Positions 26,060 through 34,526 of a stretch of 64,000 nt of DNA are shown here, piece after piece (within the stretch, counting starts at the first letter, position 1; every line of letters begins with the position of its first letter). The notes under the pieces were generated by a model. The model saw nothing but the letters and a program-made list of their open reading frames with translations. It did no database searches and was not told the origin of the DNA. Made by a program: the position numbers and the translations under genes. The DNA is from JAXGPL01 sp040766985 (GTDB lineage: Bacteria > Bacillota > Sulfobacillia > JAUYEG01): NCBI GenBank assembly GCA_040766985.1, contig JAXGPL010000010.1, positions 46,742 through 110,741 on the forward strand, written 5' to 3'.

Positions 26060-26737
26060 ATGGCCGGCAACTCATTGTTTACCCAGCCCGGGTTCTTGTT
26101 CGGAGAGCTTGCTGAGGAGGAAGATGCAGGCCGGCCGGAAGCGGCCGCGCCGCTGGATGGCCCTTTCGCTGGCGTGCGCTCGCTTGCTGAGCTGGAGGAA
26201 CTGGCCCAATCGTGCCGCAACTGCGCGCTTCGATCGGGGTGTTCACGCGTCGTATTTGGCGAGGGCGACCCGGCCGCGGCGGTAATGTTCATCGGTGAGG
26301 GCCCCGGCGAGACCGAAGACCAGCTCGGTCGCCCCTTTGTGGGGCGGGCGGGGCAGCTTCTGGACAAGATCCTGGTCGCTTCAGGGTTCCGGCGCGATGA
26401 GGTGTACATCTCCAACGTCGTCAAGTGCCGGCCGCCCGGCAACCGCCAGCCGGCAGCCGACGAGGCAACTGCCTGCCTGCCGTGGCTGGAGGCGCAGATC
26501 AAGCTGATCGCTCCTCGATTCCTGGTCGCCCTCGGTGCATCGGCCGCGCAGACCCTTCTCGACCCCAAACTGCGGATCACGGCGGCGCGTGGCAAGTGGC
26601 ACGACCGCAACGGCATCCGGTGTCTGCCGACGTTTCACCCCGCAGCACTGCTTCGCGACATGTCAAAGAAGCGCCCGGTCTGGGAAGACATGAAGAAGCT
26701 GCGCGCGGAGTACGAGAAGTTTAAGAGCCGCCCGTAG
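26060..26737 (+). CDS. Family 4-type uracil-DNA glycosylase
   Basis: Removes uracil from DNA in base-excision repair. 225 residues. Fe-S cysteines appear in CRNCALRSGC and later positions, and the UDG motifs are present: GEGPGETEDQLGRPFVGRAG (motif 1), SNVVKCRPPGNRQP (motif between) and PTFHPAALLRD (motif 3). This is the thermostable family 4 layout, though family 5 is close. ATG 26060 has SD gggggga 9 nt upstream. The N-terminal 50 residues are longer than the family core and acidic. Monocistronic by spacing; the next gene is convergent. Confidence 0.92.
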   Translation: MAGNSLFTQPGFLFGELAEEEDAGRPEAAAPLDGPFAGVRSLAELEELAQSCRNCALRSGCSRVVFGEGDPAAAVMFIGEGPGETEDQLGRPFVGRAGQLLDKILVASGFRRDEVYISNVVKCRPPGNRQPAADEATACLPWLEAQIKLIAPRFLVALGASAAQTLLDPKLRITAARGKWHDRNGIRCLPTFHPAALLRDMSKKRPVWEDMKKLRAEYEKFKSRP

Positions 26738-26813
26738 GCGGCCCTTCTTGCCCAACACCGGCTCCCTCCAAACTCCCTATCGGGGCCGTGGGCAAGCGCA
26801 CTCTTTGGAAACC

Positions 26814-27793
26814 CTAGAACCCCCGCGTCACATCGACCTGGTTGAGGAGCGGCCTGCCGGCCGCATAGCGGCGGGTGTTTTCGACCAAGATGTCGTGGGT
26901 GCGGGCTTCGGTTTCCGGAGAGGCCGCCGCAATGTGCGGAGTGATGATCACGTTGGGCATCCCCCACAGCGGACTATTGGCCGGAAGGGGCTCTTCCGCG
27001 AAGACATCGAGTCCTGCACCGGCCAGCCGGCCCGATTGGAGGGCCTCGACCAACGCGGCCTCATCCACCACGCCTCCACGAGATACGTTGAAGAAGTAGG
27101 CGCCCTTGCGCATCGCCGAGAATTCCCCGGCCCCGACGAATCCCGCGTTGGCCGGCGTCAGGGGAATGCAGCTGACCACGAACCGGGCCTGCCCGAGCGC
27201 CTCGTGGAGCTGGTCGGCGAGGTACAGCTGCGCACTGACGCGGCGGTTACCGCGAGGTATGGGTCGTAGCCGGTAACGTCGAGGCCGATGCCGGTAGCTG
27301 CGGCAACGATTTCCCGGCCGAGGTTGCCAAGGCCCAAGACCAGCAACGTCTCGCCGCGGACCTCCGTAAGGGGCAGGCGCTTCCACTCCTTGCGTGCCTG
27401 TTGCGCCAGGAACTCCGGGATCTTGTGCGTCAGACCGAGGAGCATCGCCAGGAAATGCTCGGCGATTGGGATCGGATGCGCGCCGCGGACATTGGTCAGG
27501 ACAACGCCCGCCCTGCCCAGGAGGGCCGGGCAGAAGCGCTCCGCCCCCGCGCTCATCGCCTGCACCCATCCGAGCCTGGGTGCGGCCGCCACGAGTTCGG
27601 CTGTGAAAAGCCGCCCCGAACCGGCGATGACTTCCGCGTCAGCCGCCTTGGCCAGCGCTTCTTCCGCCGAACCAACCGGGACAACATCGATGCCCGGCGC
27701 TGCCTGCTGCAGCCGCTGGGCGAGCTCCTGGGAAACCTCTCCCAGGTACAACAACCTGAATGCTTTGGTCTTGGTCTTGGTCTGGGGAGACAA
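26814..27793 (-). CDS. D-2-hydroxyacid dehydrogenase, one frameshift
   Basis: NAD-dependent 2-hydroxyacid dehydrogenase family (phosphoglycerate/hydroxypyruvate type). TTG 27793 is chosen because AAGGAGG lies about 9 nt upstream; an ATG at 27829 is in frame but lies before that SD. Features: Rossmann motif LGLGNLGREI, substrate Arg in NVSRGGVVDE, Glu in FAEEPLP and catalytic His in ITPHIAAAS. The frame breaks at about 27240, between GYDPYLA and VSAQLYLADQLHEAL; one indel restores continuity, about 326 residues. A short Thr-Lys repeat near the start comes from a 6-bp direct repeat. Substrate unknown. Transcribed divergently from thiL. Confidence 0.87.
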
Positions 27794-27995
27794 AGTCGAC
27801 GCCTCCTTGCGGTAAGCTAGTCGCGGCATACCGCGGCCTCAGGTCGAGGTTCGCCGCCGGACGGCGGTTGCCTTCAGCCGCTCGCCGTCTGCGCGCGGAG
27901 GAAAGGGGCCGCTGGCCAAGAATGTTGGCAATCTGGCTGCCGTAGACCGTCCGCCGGTTGGAGATGGCCGGCGGCCGAAGGGAAAGGGGAAGCCG

Positions 27996-29099
27996 TTGCG
28001 GATCTCCAGTCTTGGCGAGTTCGGATTGATTGACCTGTTGGCTCGGGGAGCGCCGCAGTCGGAGCGGGTGCTCGTCGGCATCGGCGACGACACTGCTCTC
28101 GTCGCCCCGGAGCCGGGCATGGCATACCTCCTTACCTGCGACATGCTATATGAGGGAGTCCATTTCCGGCGGAACTGGTATTCCGGCAGGCCGGAGTTGC
28201 TCGGGCGCAAGGCCCTGGGGGTCAACGTCAGCGATATCTGCGGCAAGGGCGGCCGGCCGAGGTTCTGCCTGGTCACCCTCGGCGCGGAGGCGTCCCTCGA
28301 TAGCGGCTTCCTGCGAGGTGTGTACGACGGTCTGTACGCCCTCGCACGCGAGTGCGGGGTCAGCGTGGTCGGCGGCGATACCGTGGGGATTCCGGAGGGA
28401 TTCATGCTTGACGTGTTCCTTGTCGGCGAGGTCAAGCCCGGAGAAGCCCGCCTCCGGTCTGCAGCACGCCCGGGGGATGTCATTGCTGTCACGGGCGAGT
28501 TTGGGCTGGCGCGGGCAGGGCTGCAACTCCTGGATCGCCCGGTCAACGACGATTCGGTCCCCTTTCCGGGCCCGTTTGCGGGCCCCCGCACGCTGGCGGA
28601 GCAGGCGTGCCTCAGGCAACTCGCGACTCCGGTTCGCCTGGCCGAGGCCCTGGCCTTGCAGGATTGCGGCGCCCCTAGGGCGATGAGCGACACCTCAGAT
28701 GGGCTTGCCAACCAGGTTCATCACATCTGCCGCGCCAGCGGCGTCGGAGCGGTCATCGACTCGGCGGCCGTCCCCATCGCCGATGCGACCCGGGCGGTTG
28801 CGGAGTGGGCCGGGCGAGACCCGCTGGAGTGGGCGCTGTGGGGCGGGGAGGACTACGAACTGATGCTGACGATCCCGCCGGAGCGGTTCGGTGCCGCGTG
28901 CGGAGCGGTACGCGCCCTGGGCGCGACGAGCCTGACGCCGGTGGGCGAGATAACTCCTGGGAGCAGCATCAGCATCGTTCATCCGGGAGCGCGAGCCGAG
29001 CCCCTGGCCTTCGCGGGGTTTGACCATTTCCCGGCCGGAGACGGCGGGCCCGACGGCGATCCGCCCTCGACCGGACCTTTCAGGCGGGATAGCCGGTGA
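27996..29099 (+). CDS. thiL: Thiamine-monophosphate kinase ThiL
   Basis: Phosphorylates thiamine monophosphate to the active diphosphate. 367 residues with the PurM/AIR-synthase-like fold: GEFGLIDLL, VGIGDDTALV (ATP/metal), LTCDMLYEGVHF, LGRKALGVNVSDICGKGG, SVVGGDTV, SDTSDGL and WGGEDYELMLTIP. TTG 27996 has SD aaagggga. The C-terminal 25 residues are a Gly/Pro-rich tail. Its stop overlaps the tsaE GTG start, giving the common thiL-tsaE-tsaB-rimI-tsaD operon. Confidence 0.94.
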   Translation: MRISSLGEFGLIDLLARGAPQSERVLVGIGDDTALVAPEPGMAYLLTCDMLYEGVHFRRNWYSGRPELLGRKALGVNVSDICGKGGRPRFCLVTLGAEASLDSGFLRGVYDGLYALARECGVSVVGGDTVGIPEGFMLDVFLVGEVKPGEARLRSAARPGDVIAVTGEFGLARAGLQLLDRPVNDDSVPFPGPFAGPRTLAEQACLRQLATPVRLAEALALQDCGAPRAMSDTSDGLANQVHHICRASGVGAVIDSAAVPIADATRAVAEWAGRDPLEWALWGGEDYELMLTIPPERFGAACGAVRALGATSLTPVGEITPGSSISIVHPGARAEPLAFAGFDHFPAGDGGPDGDPPSTGPFRRDSR

Positions 29100-29653
29100 G
29101 CGGCCCGGCAGTGCACGATCGGGACGGGGTTGCTGGGGCGATTGTGACGTTGGCCCTCCTGACCGGCAGCGCTGCGGAGACTCGTTCGCTCGCCGTCGCG
29201 ATCGGGGAGGCGGCCCGCCCGGGGTGGGTGATCCTCCTCGACGGCCCGCTGGGAGCCGGCAAGACCGTCTTCGCCCAGGGAATCCTCGCGGGCCTCGGCT
29301 GGAGCGGGCGTGTTGCCAGTCCGACCTTCACTCTGATCAACGAGTATCCGGCGCGGCTGCCGGTCTGGCACGCGGACCTCTACCGCCTTGAAGGCGCCGC
29401 AGACTTCGCGGCGATCGGCGGTGACGAATTGCTGTCGGGGCACTGCGGAGTCACGCTTGTGGAGTGGGCGGAAAAGCTGGGGGCCGCGGCCCCGCCCGAG
29501 GCCATGCGCGTGCGCTTTGCGTTTCTGTCCGGGGATGCTCCAGATGAAGGGCGCCGTATTGAGGTTAGGTTGGGTGGCTGCCAGTATCAAGACGCTCTGC
29601 ACGTGCTGCGGCGCTGGGGGGCGAGCGAAGACGGAGGCAGATCGAATGCCTAG
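29096..29653 (+). CDS. tsaE: tRNA t6A biosynthesis ATPase TsaE
   Basis: P-loop ATPase needed with TsaB and TsaD for N6-threonylcarbamoyladenosine at tRNA A37. 185 residues, with the Walker A motif GPLGAGKTVFAQGILAGLG, ASPTFTLINEY, HADLYRLEG and VEWAEKLG. GTG 29096 overlaps the thiL stop, and its 3' end overlaps tsaB by 8 nt. The N-terminal 15 residues precede the usual family start, so an internal start is possible. Confidence 0.93.
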   Translation: MSGPAVHDRDGVAGAIVTLALLTGSAAETRSLAVAIGEAARPGWVILLDGPLGAGKTVFAQGILAGLGWSGRVASPTFTLINEYPARLPVWHADLYRLEGAADFAAIGGDELLSGHCGVTLVEWAEKLGAAAPPEAMRVRFAFLSGDAPDEGRRIEVRLGGCQYQDALHVLRRWGASEDGGRSNA

Positions 29654-30428
29654 ATTGGTCCTGGCGATCGATACGTCGGCGGAATACTGCTCTGTCGCCA
29701 TCGGCGGGCGGCAGACGTGCCTGCACAGTTTCAGCAGGCACGCTCCCCGCGAGCATTCGGAGACCCTCCATCCAGCAATCGAGCGGGCCATCGCGGCGGC
29801 AGGCTGGCTGCCGCGGGAAGCAGGCGGGCATCTCGCCGGCGTTGCCGTCACCACGGGCCCGGGGTCCTTTACCGGTCTGCGCATCGGTATCGCTGCGGCG
29901 AAGGGCCTTGCCCATGCGTGGCGGCTGCCCCTCGTCGGCATTCCGACGCTGGAGGTAATGGCGGAAGCAGCGCTGGGTCGCCGCAGCGACCGGCTTCTGG
30001 CGACGGCCGGCGACCGGCTTCTGGCGACGGCCATCGGCACGCGAAGCGGCGACTGCTATGCGGCTCTGTTCGGGGAGGCTGGGCAGATCGGGGACACTGT
30101 AAGCGCCCGGCCGCGGGAAGCTCTTCAACGAATGCGCGTCCTCGCCGCAGGTGAGTTCGGGGACGGAGGCAGGGCCGCGCTCCGCGGGACTGCGCTCCCG
30201 CTTCTGTTTTGCGGGGCGCCCTGGCGCCATCTTCGGGACGAATTGGCCACGCAGGCCGGCTCCGAACGGCTGGCTGACGCACGCCACGACCAACCGGACC
30301 CCGCAGTGCTGGCGGCGATGGCATCCGCGCGCCTGGCCGAGGGCGCCGGCAGCGCTCCGGCCGATGTCGTTCCCCAATACATCAGACGGCCCGCGAATCA
30401 GGGATCGCCGGCGGGCCAGGCATGCTAG
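29646..30428 (+). CDS. tsaB: tRNA t6A biosynthesis protein TsaB
   Basis: ASKHA-fold partner of TsaD in t6A synthesis. 260 residues from ATG 29646: PRLVLAIDTSAEYCSVAI, REHSETLHPAIERAI, VTTGPGSFTGLRIGIAAAKG, VGIPTLEVMAEAA and PQYIRRP near the C-terminus. A 24-bp tandem duplication at about 29986-30032 gives an in-frame repeat DRLLATAGDRLLATA in a surface region. Frame is intact. It is followed within 10 nt by rimI. Confidence 0.92.
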   Translation: MPRLVLAIDTSAEYCSVAIGGRQTCLHSFSRHAPREHSETLHPAIERAIAAAGWLPREAGGHLAGVAVTTGPGSFTGLRIGIAAAKGLAHAWRLPLVGIPTLEVMAEAALGRRSDRLLATAGDRLLATAIGTRSGDCYAALFGEAGQIGDTVSARPREALQRMRVLAAGEFGDGGRAALRGTALPLLFCGAPWRHLRDELATQAGSERLADARHDQPDPAVLAAMASARLAEGAGSAPADVVPQYIRRPANQGSPAGQAC

Positions 30429-30431
30429 GGC

Positions 30432-30934
30432 ATGCTCACGGAGAGGGCGGAAGAGATGGGCGAGGACAGCACCTACCGGTTCCGGGCCATGCGGCGCTCG
30501 GACCTCGACCGGGTCATGACAATTGAGCAGTTGTCCTACCTCACGCCATGGTCGCGGGGGTCGTTCGAGCGCGAGATCGGGGACAATCCCACGGCAACGT
30601 ACATTGTCGTCGAAACCTGCGGTGAAGTATGGGTATCTTCTACCGGCATGTGGAATTCCTCCTCGACGAAGCACATCGCGGCAACATCGCCGTCCACCGG
30701 AACACAGGCGCAAGAGGCCTGGAATGCGGGTTGCTCGCGGAGTTGGCGCGCCACGCCGAACAGCTCAAGGATATCGGCCTGACGCTCGAAGAGGTCCGGC
30801 CGAGCAATCTCGGCGCAGGCTCTCTACACCAAGGTGGGGTTTGTCCTCGCGGCCGCCGCAAGCGTTACTATTCGGACACCGGCGAGGACGCGATCATCAT
30901 GTGGTTGGACGACCTCCGGCCGCTGGCCGCGTAG
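30432..30934 (+). pseudogene. rimI: Ribosomal-protein-alanine N-acetyltransferase RimI-like, multiply frameshifted
   Basis: GNAT acetyltransferase of the RimI type. The N-terminus FRAMRRSDLDRVMTIEQ and SYLTPWSRGSFEREI are in one frame; then GYMGIFYRHVEF-like and GNIAVHRNT, LLAELARHAEQLKDIGLTLE, an ALYTKVGFVLAA segment and RKRYYSDTGEDAIIMWLDDL follow in alternating frames. At least four indels (about 30615, 30700, 30810, 30860). Its place between tsaB and tsaD is the usual one. Sequence error is more likely than decay because the pieces remain close to consensus. Confidence 0.75.
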
Positions 30935-30967
30935 CCTGCCTTGCGTGAGAAGGGGGTGACCTCCGCT

Positions 30968-32005
30968 GTGGCGAACAGTGCGACTCCGGCGAGCAGGTTC
31001 GCAGGCGGGACGGTCCTCGGCATCGAAGACGTCGATGCGTGAAACCGCATGACCACCCTGCTGCTCACGGCACCGACCTCGGCGAGCGTCGTCGCGTCGC
31101 AGGCCGAACTTCGCCCGCTGGGGCGGGGTCGTGCCGAACTGGCGTCGCGAAAGCACGCAGGCGATCGTTCCCGTCGATGCGGCTGAGCAGGCCGGCATTG
31201 ACTGGCCTGACATCGGGGCGATGGCATGACCGCTGGGCCCGGGCTGATCGAGGCGCTCATGGTTGGCGCTCTTCGCCCTGATCGCTTGCCCTGGCGCTCG
31301 AGGCGCCTTGGTCGGCGTCGACCATGTCATGGCCTGATGCGCAGCTTCGTCGGCGGCAGCGACGCGGCGCCGCGGTTTCCGTTCCTGGCGTTGATCGTCT
31401 CCGGAGGCCACACCGACCTCGTCAGACTCAGCGGTCACGGTGAATCCCAGCTGATCGGGGCGACACGCGACGACGCCGCCGGCGAGGCGTTCGACAAAGT
31501 CGCCCGCATCCTCGGCCTGGGCTACCCAGGCGGCCCGGCCGTGGACAGGCTTGCCCGCGAAGGCGATCCCGCCGCGATCACCTGGCCCAGTCCCCGTTTG
31601 AGCGATGAACTGGGCCGGTACGACTTCTCCTTCAGCGGCCTCAAGACGGCCGTGTTGTACTACACCAACCGGCAGCGGCAGATGGGCAACGAAATCAGGA
31701 CAGCGGATATCGCGGCGAGCTTTCAGCAGACCGTGGCCTCCTCGCTCGCCGAGACGGCTGTCCAGGCGGCGCGGGACCTGCGGCTTCCGGCCATCGTTCC
31801 TGGCCGAGGGCGTCGCGGCCAACAGCGCCTCCGGCGCAGGCTGGCCGAACTGGCGGGCGAGGCCGGCCTCGCGGTATTCATGCCCCCCGCAAGGCTGTGC
31901 ACGGACAACGCGGCAATGGTGGCGTCCCTCGGCTATCACGATCTCCTGCGGGGACGCTTCGACGGCCTGGACATGACCGGGTATTCCAGGTCCCGGCCCC
32001 GCTAG
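30968..32005 (+). pseudogene. tsaD: tRNA t6A threonylcarbamoyltransferase TsaD, multiply frameshifted
   Basis: Catalytic subunit of t6A synthesis. GTG 30968 has SD agggggtga. Fragments in order: FAGGTVLGIE, then VVP and ELASRKH in different frames, QAIVPVDAAEQAGIDWPDIG, TAGPGLIEALMVGAL, then ALIVSGGHTDLVRL, DDAAGEAFDKVARILGLGYP, DFSFSGLKTAVLYY, AEGVAANSASG and LCTDNAAMVASLGYHDLLRG. The expected HxxxH metal motif falls in a damaged stretch (about 31312-31335) and cannot be read as intact in any frame. TsaD is normally essential, so errors in the sequence are the preferred explanation; a second intact copy elsewhere is the alternative. Confidence 0.82.
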
Positions 32006-32051
32006 AAATCCAGCCGGAACCAGCCCGGCGACGGCAAAGGCGTGAGCTAAG

Positions 32052-32825
32052 ATGGATGAGGTCAAGGGCCAGAGTCCCGCCGCCAAGGTCGATACCGATC
32101 GGCTGCGCGCCGAGCTGAGCCGCTCGCGGGCGCGCCTGGTCGAGGAGCTCCAGACAACTGCGCGCCTGCGCGAAGACCTCCGGCAGATGGAGTTGCGCGC
32201 GCTGCAGACGCAGATCAACCCGCATTTCCTGTTCAACACGCTGGCGGCCATCGGCGCCCAGGCGACCCTGGAGTCGGCGCCCGCAACCTCGCGTCTCGTC
32301 CTCGCCCTCAGCCGCATGCTCCGGTACAACCTCAGGCGGATCAAGGATACCGTGCCGCTGCGGGAAGAGATCGCCGCCGTGGAAGATTACCTGCTCATTC
32401 AGCTCGCGCGATTCGACGGGCGCCTTCGGGTGGAGGTTTCCATACCGGATGATGTCCGGGATACCCCTCTGCCGGTGTTGACCGTGCAGCCGCTCGTGGA
32501 AAACGCCGTCTTGCACGGCCTTGAGGGGCGCGAGGACGGGCTCTTGCTGGTGTCCGCCCGGCGGCGCGGCAGGCTTGTGGAGATCGAAGTCCAGGACGAC
32601 GGACAGGGGATGTCGAACGAACGGCTGCAGGAGGTCCTGGAGCAGAAGGATTCGGGGTCGGGGCTTGCGCATACCACCGGCCTCGGTATCTACAACGTGG
32701 ACCGCCGGATCAAGTATTACTTCGGTCCGGAGTACGGCGTGCGCCTCGAGAGCAGGCCGGGGCGCGGTACACGGGCCCTTCTGCGGCTGCCGTACACCGG
32801 CGGGCAGGCCGGGGAGCAAAGATGA
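32052..32825 (+). CDS. LytS/YesM-type histidine kinase, soluble
   Basis: 257 residues. A coiled-coil-like N-terminus (ELSRSRARLVEELQTTARLR) leads into the His_kinase (PF06580) box with the phospho-acceptor QINPHFLFNTLAAIG, followed by an HATPase domain with N-box VENAVLHGLEG, DDGQGM and TGLGIYNVDRRI. No transmembrane or sensor domain is present and an in-frame stop lies just upstream, so it is either a cytosolic kinase or a truncated one. It overlaps the response regulator by 4 nt, forming a pair that probably controls the ABC transporter downstream. Confidence 0.88.
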   Translation: MDEVKGQSPAAKVDTDRLRAELSRSRARLVEELQTTARLREDLRQMELRALQTQINPHFLFNTLAAIGAQATLESAPATSRLVLALSRMLRYNLRRIKDTVPLREEIAAVEDYLLIQLARFDGRLRVEVSIPDDVRDTPLPVLTVQPLVENAVLHGLEGREDGLLLVSARRRGRLVEIEVQDDGQGMSNERLQEVLEQKDSGSGLAHTTGLGIYNVDRRIKYYFGPEYGVRLESRPGRGTRALLRLPYTGGQAGEQR

Positions 32826-34492
32826 GGATCCTGATCGTCGAGGACGAGTCACTGCAGCGCCGTGCGCTTGCCCAGACCGTGGAGGGCGTGGTCCCCGAGG
32901 CCGACGTCATTCAGGCTGCAGATGGGCTCGAGGCCGTCATGCAGTGCCGTAAGGTCGCGCCCGATGTGGTGTTCTTGGACATCAGGATGCCGAAGATGGA
33001 CGGGATTGAAGCGGCCCGCAAGATCAAGGAGGCCGCTCCTGACGCCGCTCTGTTCTTTCTGACGGCGTACGAGCACTTTGCTTACGCGCGCGAGGCGGTC
33101 GGCCTGGGCATTGAGGAGTACCTGCTCAAGCCAGTGGCGCCCGAGGATCTTGCCAGGTGCATTGACCTCGCGCGCAAGAAGGTACAGGCCAAGCTGGAAG
33201 GAGCCCGCCGCGAGGCCGAAATGCGCAAGATGCTCAGCGACGCCATGCCGCTCTTGCTCTCTCAATTCGTGCGGGACCTTTGCCTGGGAAGCATCACCTC
33301 GCAGGCCGAATACCGCCGCCGGGCGTCGGTCTTCGATCTGCGGGGGGAGCCGGATGTGGCGGTTTCAATGGGCCTTGGGAGGCACTCCGGCGCGCGGCCG
33401 CTCGCTGACCCGGCGCCGGCCGCCGCCGCAACCGAAGCCGAGCTTGAGCTCCGCCGCCGCGCCGCGACGAACGCTGTGGAGGGAGTGCTCTCCCGTTACC
33501 CCGGAAGCGTGCTCGTCGGGCGCATTGCACACGATGAACTGGTGGCCCTGGTTGGCACACGCGAACTGCGGGCCTCGGGCCGAAGGCCGGGACAGATCCT
33601 CCGGCGCCTGATCGCGGAGGCCGCCGATACGTGCCGCGAGTCGGAGTTGGAGTTCGTGGTCGGGATCGGCACCACTTCGGCCGGCGTCCTCTCGATTTGG
33701 CAGTCGTATGCAGCCGCGGCGCGGGCACGCGAGCGCGCGTGGCTGATCCGCGACCCGGGGCCCCGGGTCATGTCTGCCGAGGACCTGGGTGACGTGAGCG
33801 ACCAGTGGGCCCAGTATCCCCTGCTTGCCGAGCGGGGCCTGGCGGAGGCCGTCCGGTCGGGGCTGACGGATGACGCAGAACAGTATCTCGCCCAGCTTGC
33901 GGATTACTTCGTGCAGTCGGGTGCACACGCGAACCACCGGCAGGTTTCCTCCGCGGCTCAATCGCGGGCCCTGGAATGCCTGGCCGTCCTGGCCAGGGCC
34001 GCCAGTGAGGGCGGGGGCCCTGCCGACCAGGTCCACGACCTCAGCGCGCAGGCCATGGGGCAGGCGCTCAGGGCGAACACCCCGGACGCGCTGGCCACGT
34101 CGGTCAGCGGGTTGGCCGAGGCGTTGGCGAGACTGGTTGAGCAGTCGCACAACGCCCGCCAGAGCGGGCTGGCCGAGCGGGCGGCTGCGTATCTGGAGGG
34201 CCATTTCCCCGAGGAGATCAGCCTTACGGGCATCGCTGAGGAACTGCACGTCAGCCCGTTCTACCTGAGCCATGTGTTCCACCAGGCGATGGAGATCACG
34301 TTCTCGGAGTATCTGACGAATATCCGGATCAACGAAGCCAAGCGGCTTCTTACCACGAGCGACCTGCCGGTCGCTGAAATCGCGTCACGTGTCGGCTACC
34401 GGGAGCCCAACTACTTCGGCCGCGTCTTCAAGAAGGCGACCGGCGTGACGCCGCTCGCCTGGCGACGGGAGCGGGCAACAAGGTACGACTAA
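32822..34492 (+). CDS. YesN-type response regulator with AraC HTH
   Basis: 556 residues. N-terminal receiver with acidic pocket EDE, phospho-Asp in FLDIRMPKMDG and KPVAPEDL (conserved Lys). A long middle region (about residues 130-440) resembles the linker of YesN-type regulators. The C-terminal AraC-family double HTH reads AYLEGHFPEEISLTGIAEEL, VSPFYLSHVFHQAM and VAEIASRVGYREPNYFGRVF. The start overlaps the kinase stop. It likely activates genes for envelope or uptake functions; the tight placement upstream of the ABC transporter suggests those genes are a target. Confidence 0.9.
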   Translation: MRILIVEDESLQRRALAQTVEGVVPEADVIQAADGLEAVMQCRKVAPDVVFLDIRMPKMDGIEAARKIKEAAPDAALFFLTAYEHFAYAREAVGLGIEEYLLKPVAPEDLARCIDLARKKVQAKLEGARREAEMRKMLSDAMPLLLSQFVRDLCLGSITSQAEYRRRASVFDLRGEPDVAVSMGLGRHSGARPLADPAPAAAATEAELELRRRAATNAVEGVLSRYPGSVLVGRIAHDELVALVGTRELRASGRRPGQILRRLIAEAADTCRESELEFVVGIGTTSAGVLSIWQSYAAAARARERAWLIRDPGPRVMSAEDLGDVSDQWAQYPLLAERGLAEAVRSGLTDDAEQYLAQLADYFVQSGAHANHRQVSSAAQSRALECLAVLARAASEGGGPADQVHDLSAQAMGQALRANTPDALATSVSGLAEALARLVEQSHNARQSGLAERAAAYLEGHFPEEISLTGIAEELHVSPFYLSHVFHQAMEITFSEYLTNIRINEAKRLLTTSDLPVAEIASRVGYREPNYFGRVFKKATGVTPLAWRRERATRYD

Positions 34493-34526
34493 GCACAAGA
34501 ATGTGCATAGGCCCAGACCAGGCCCC

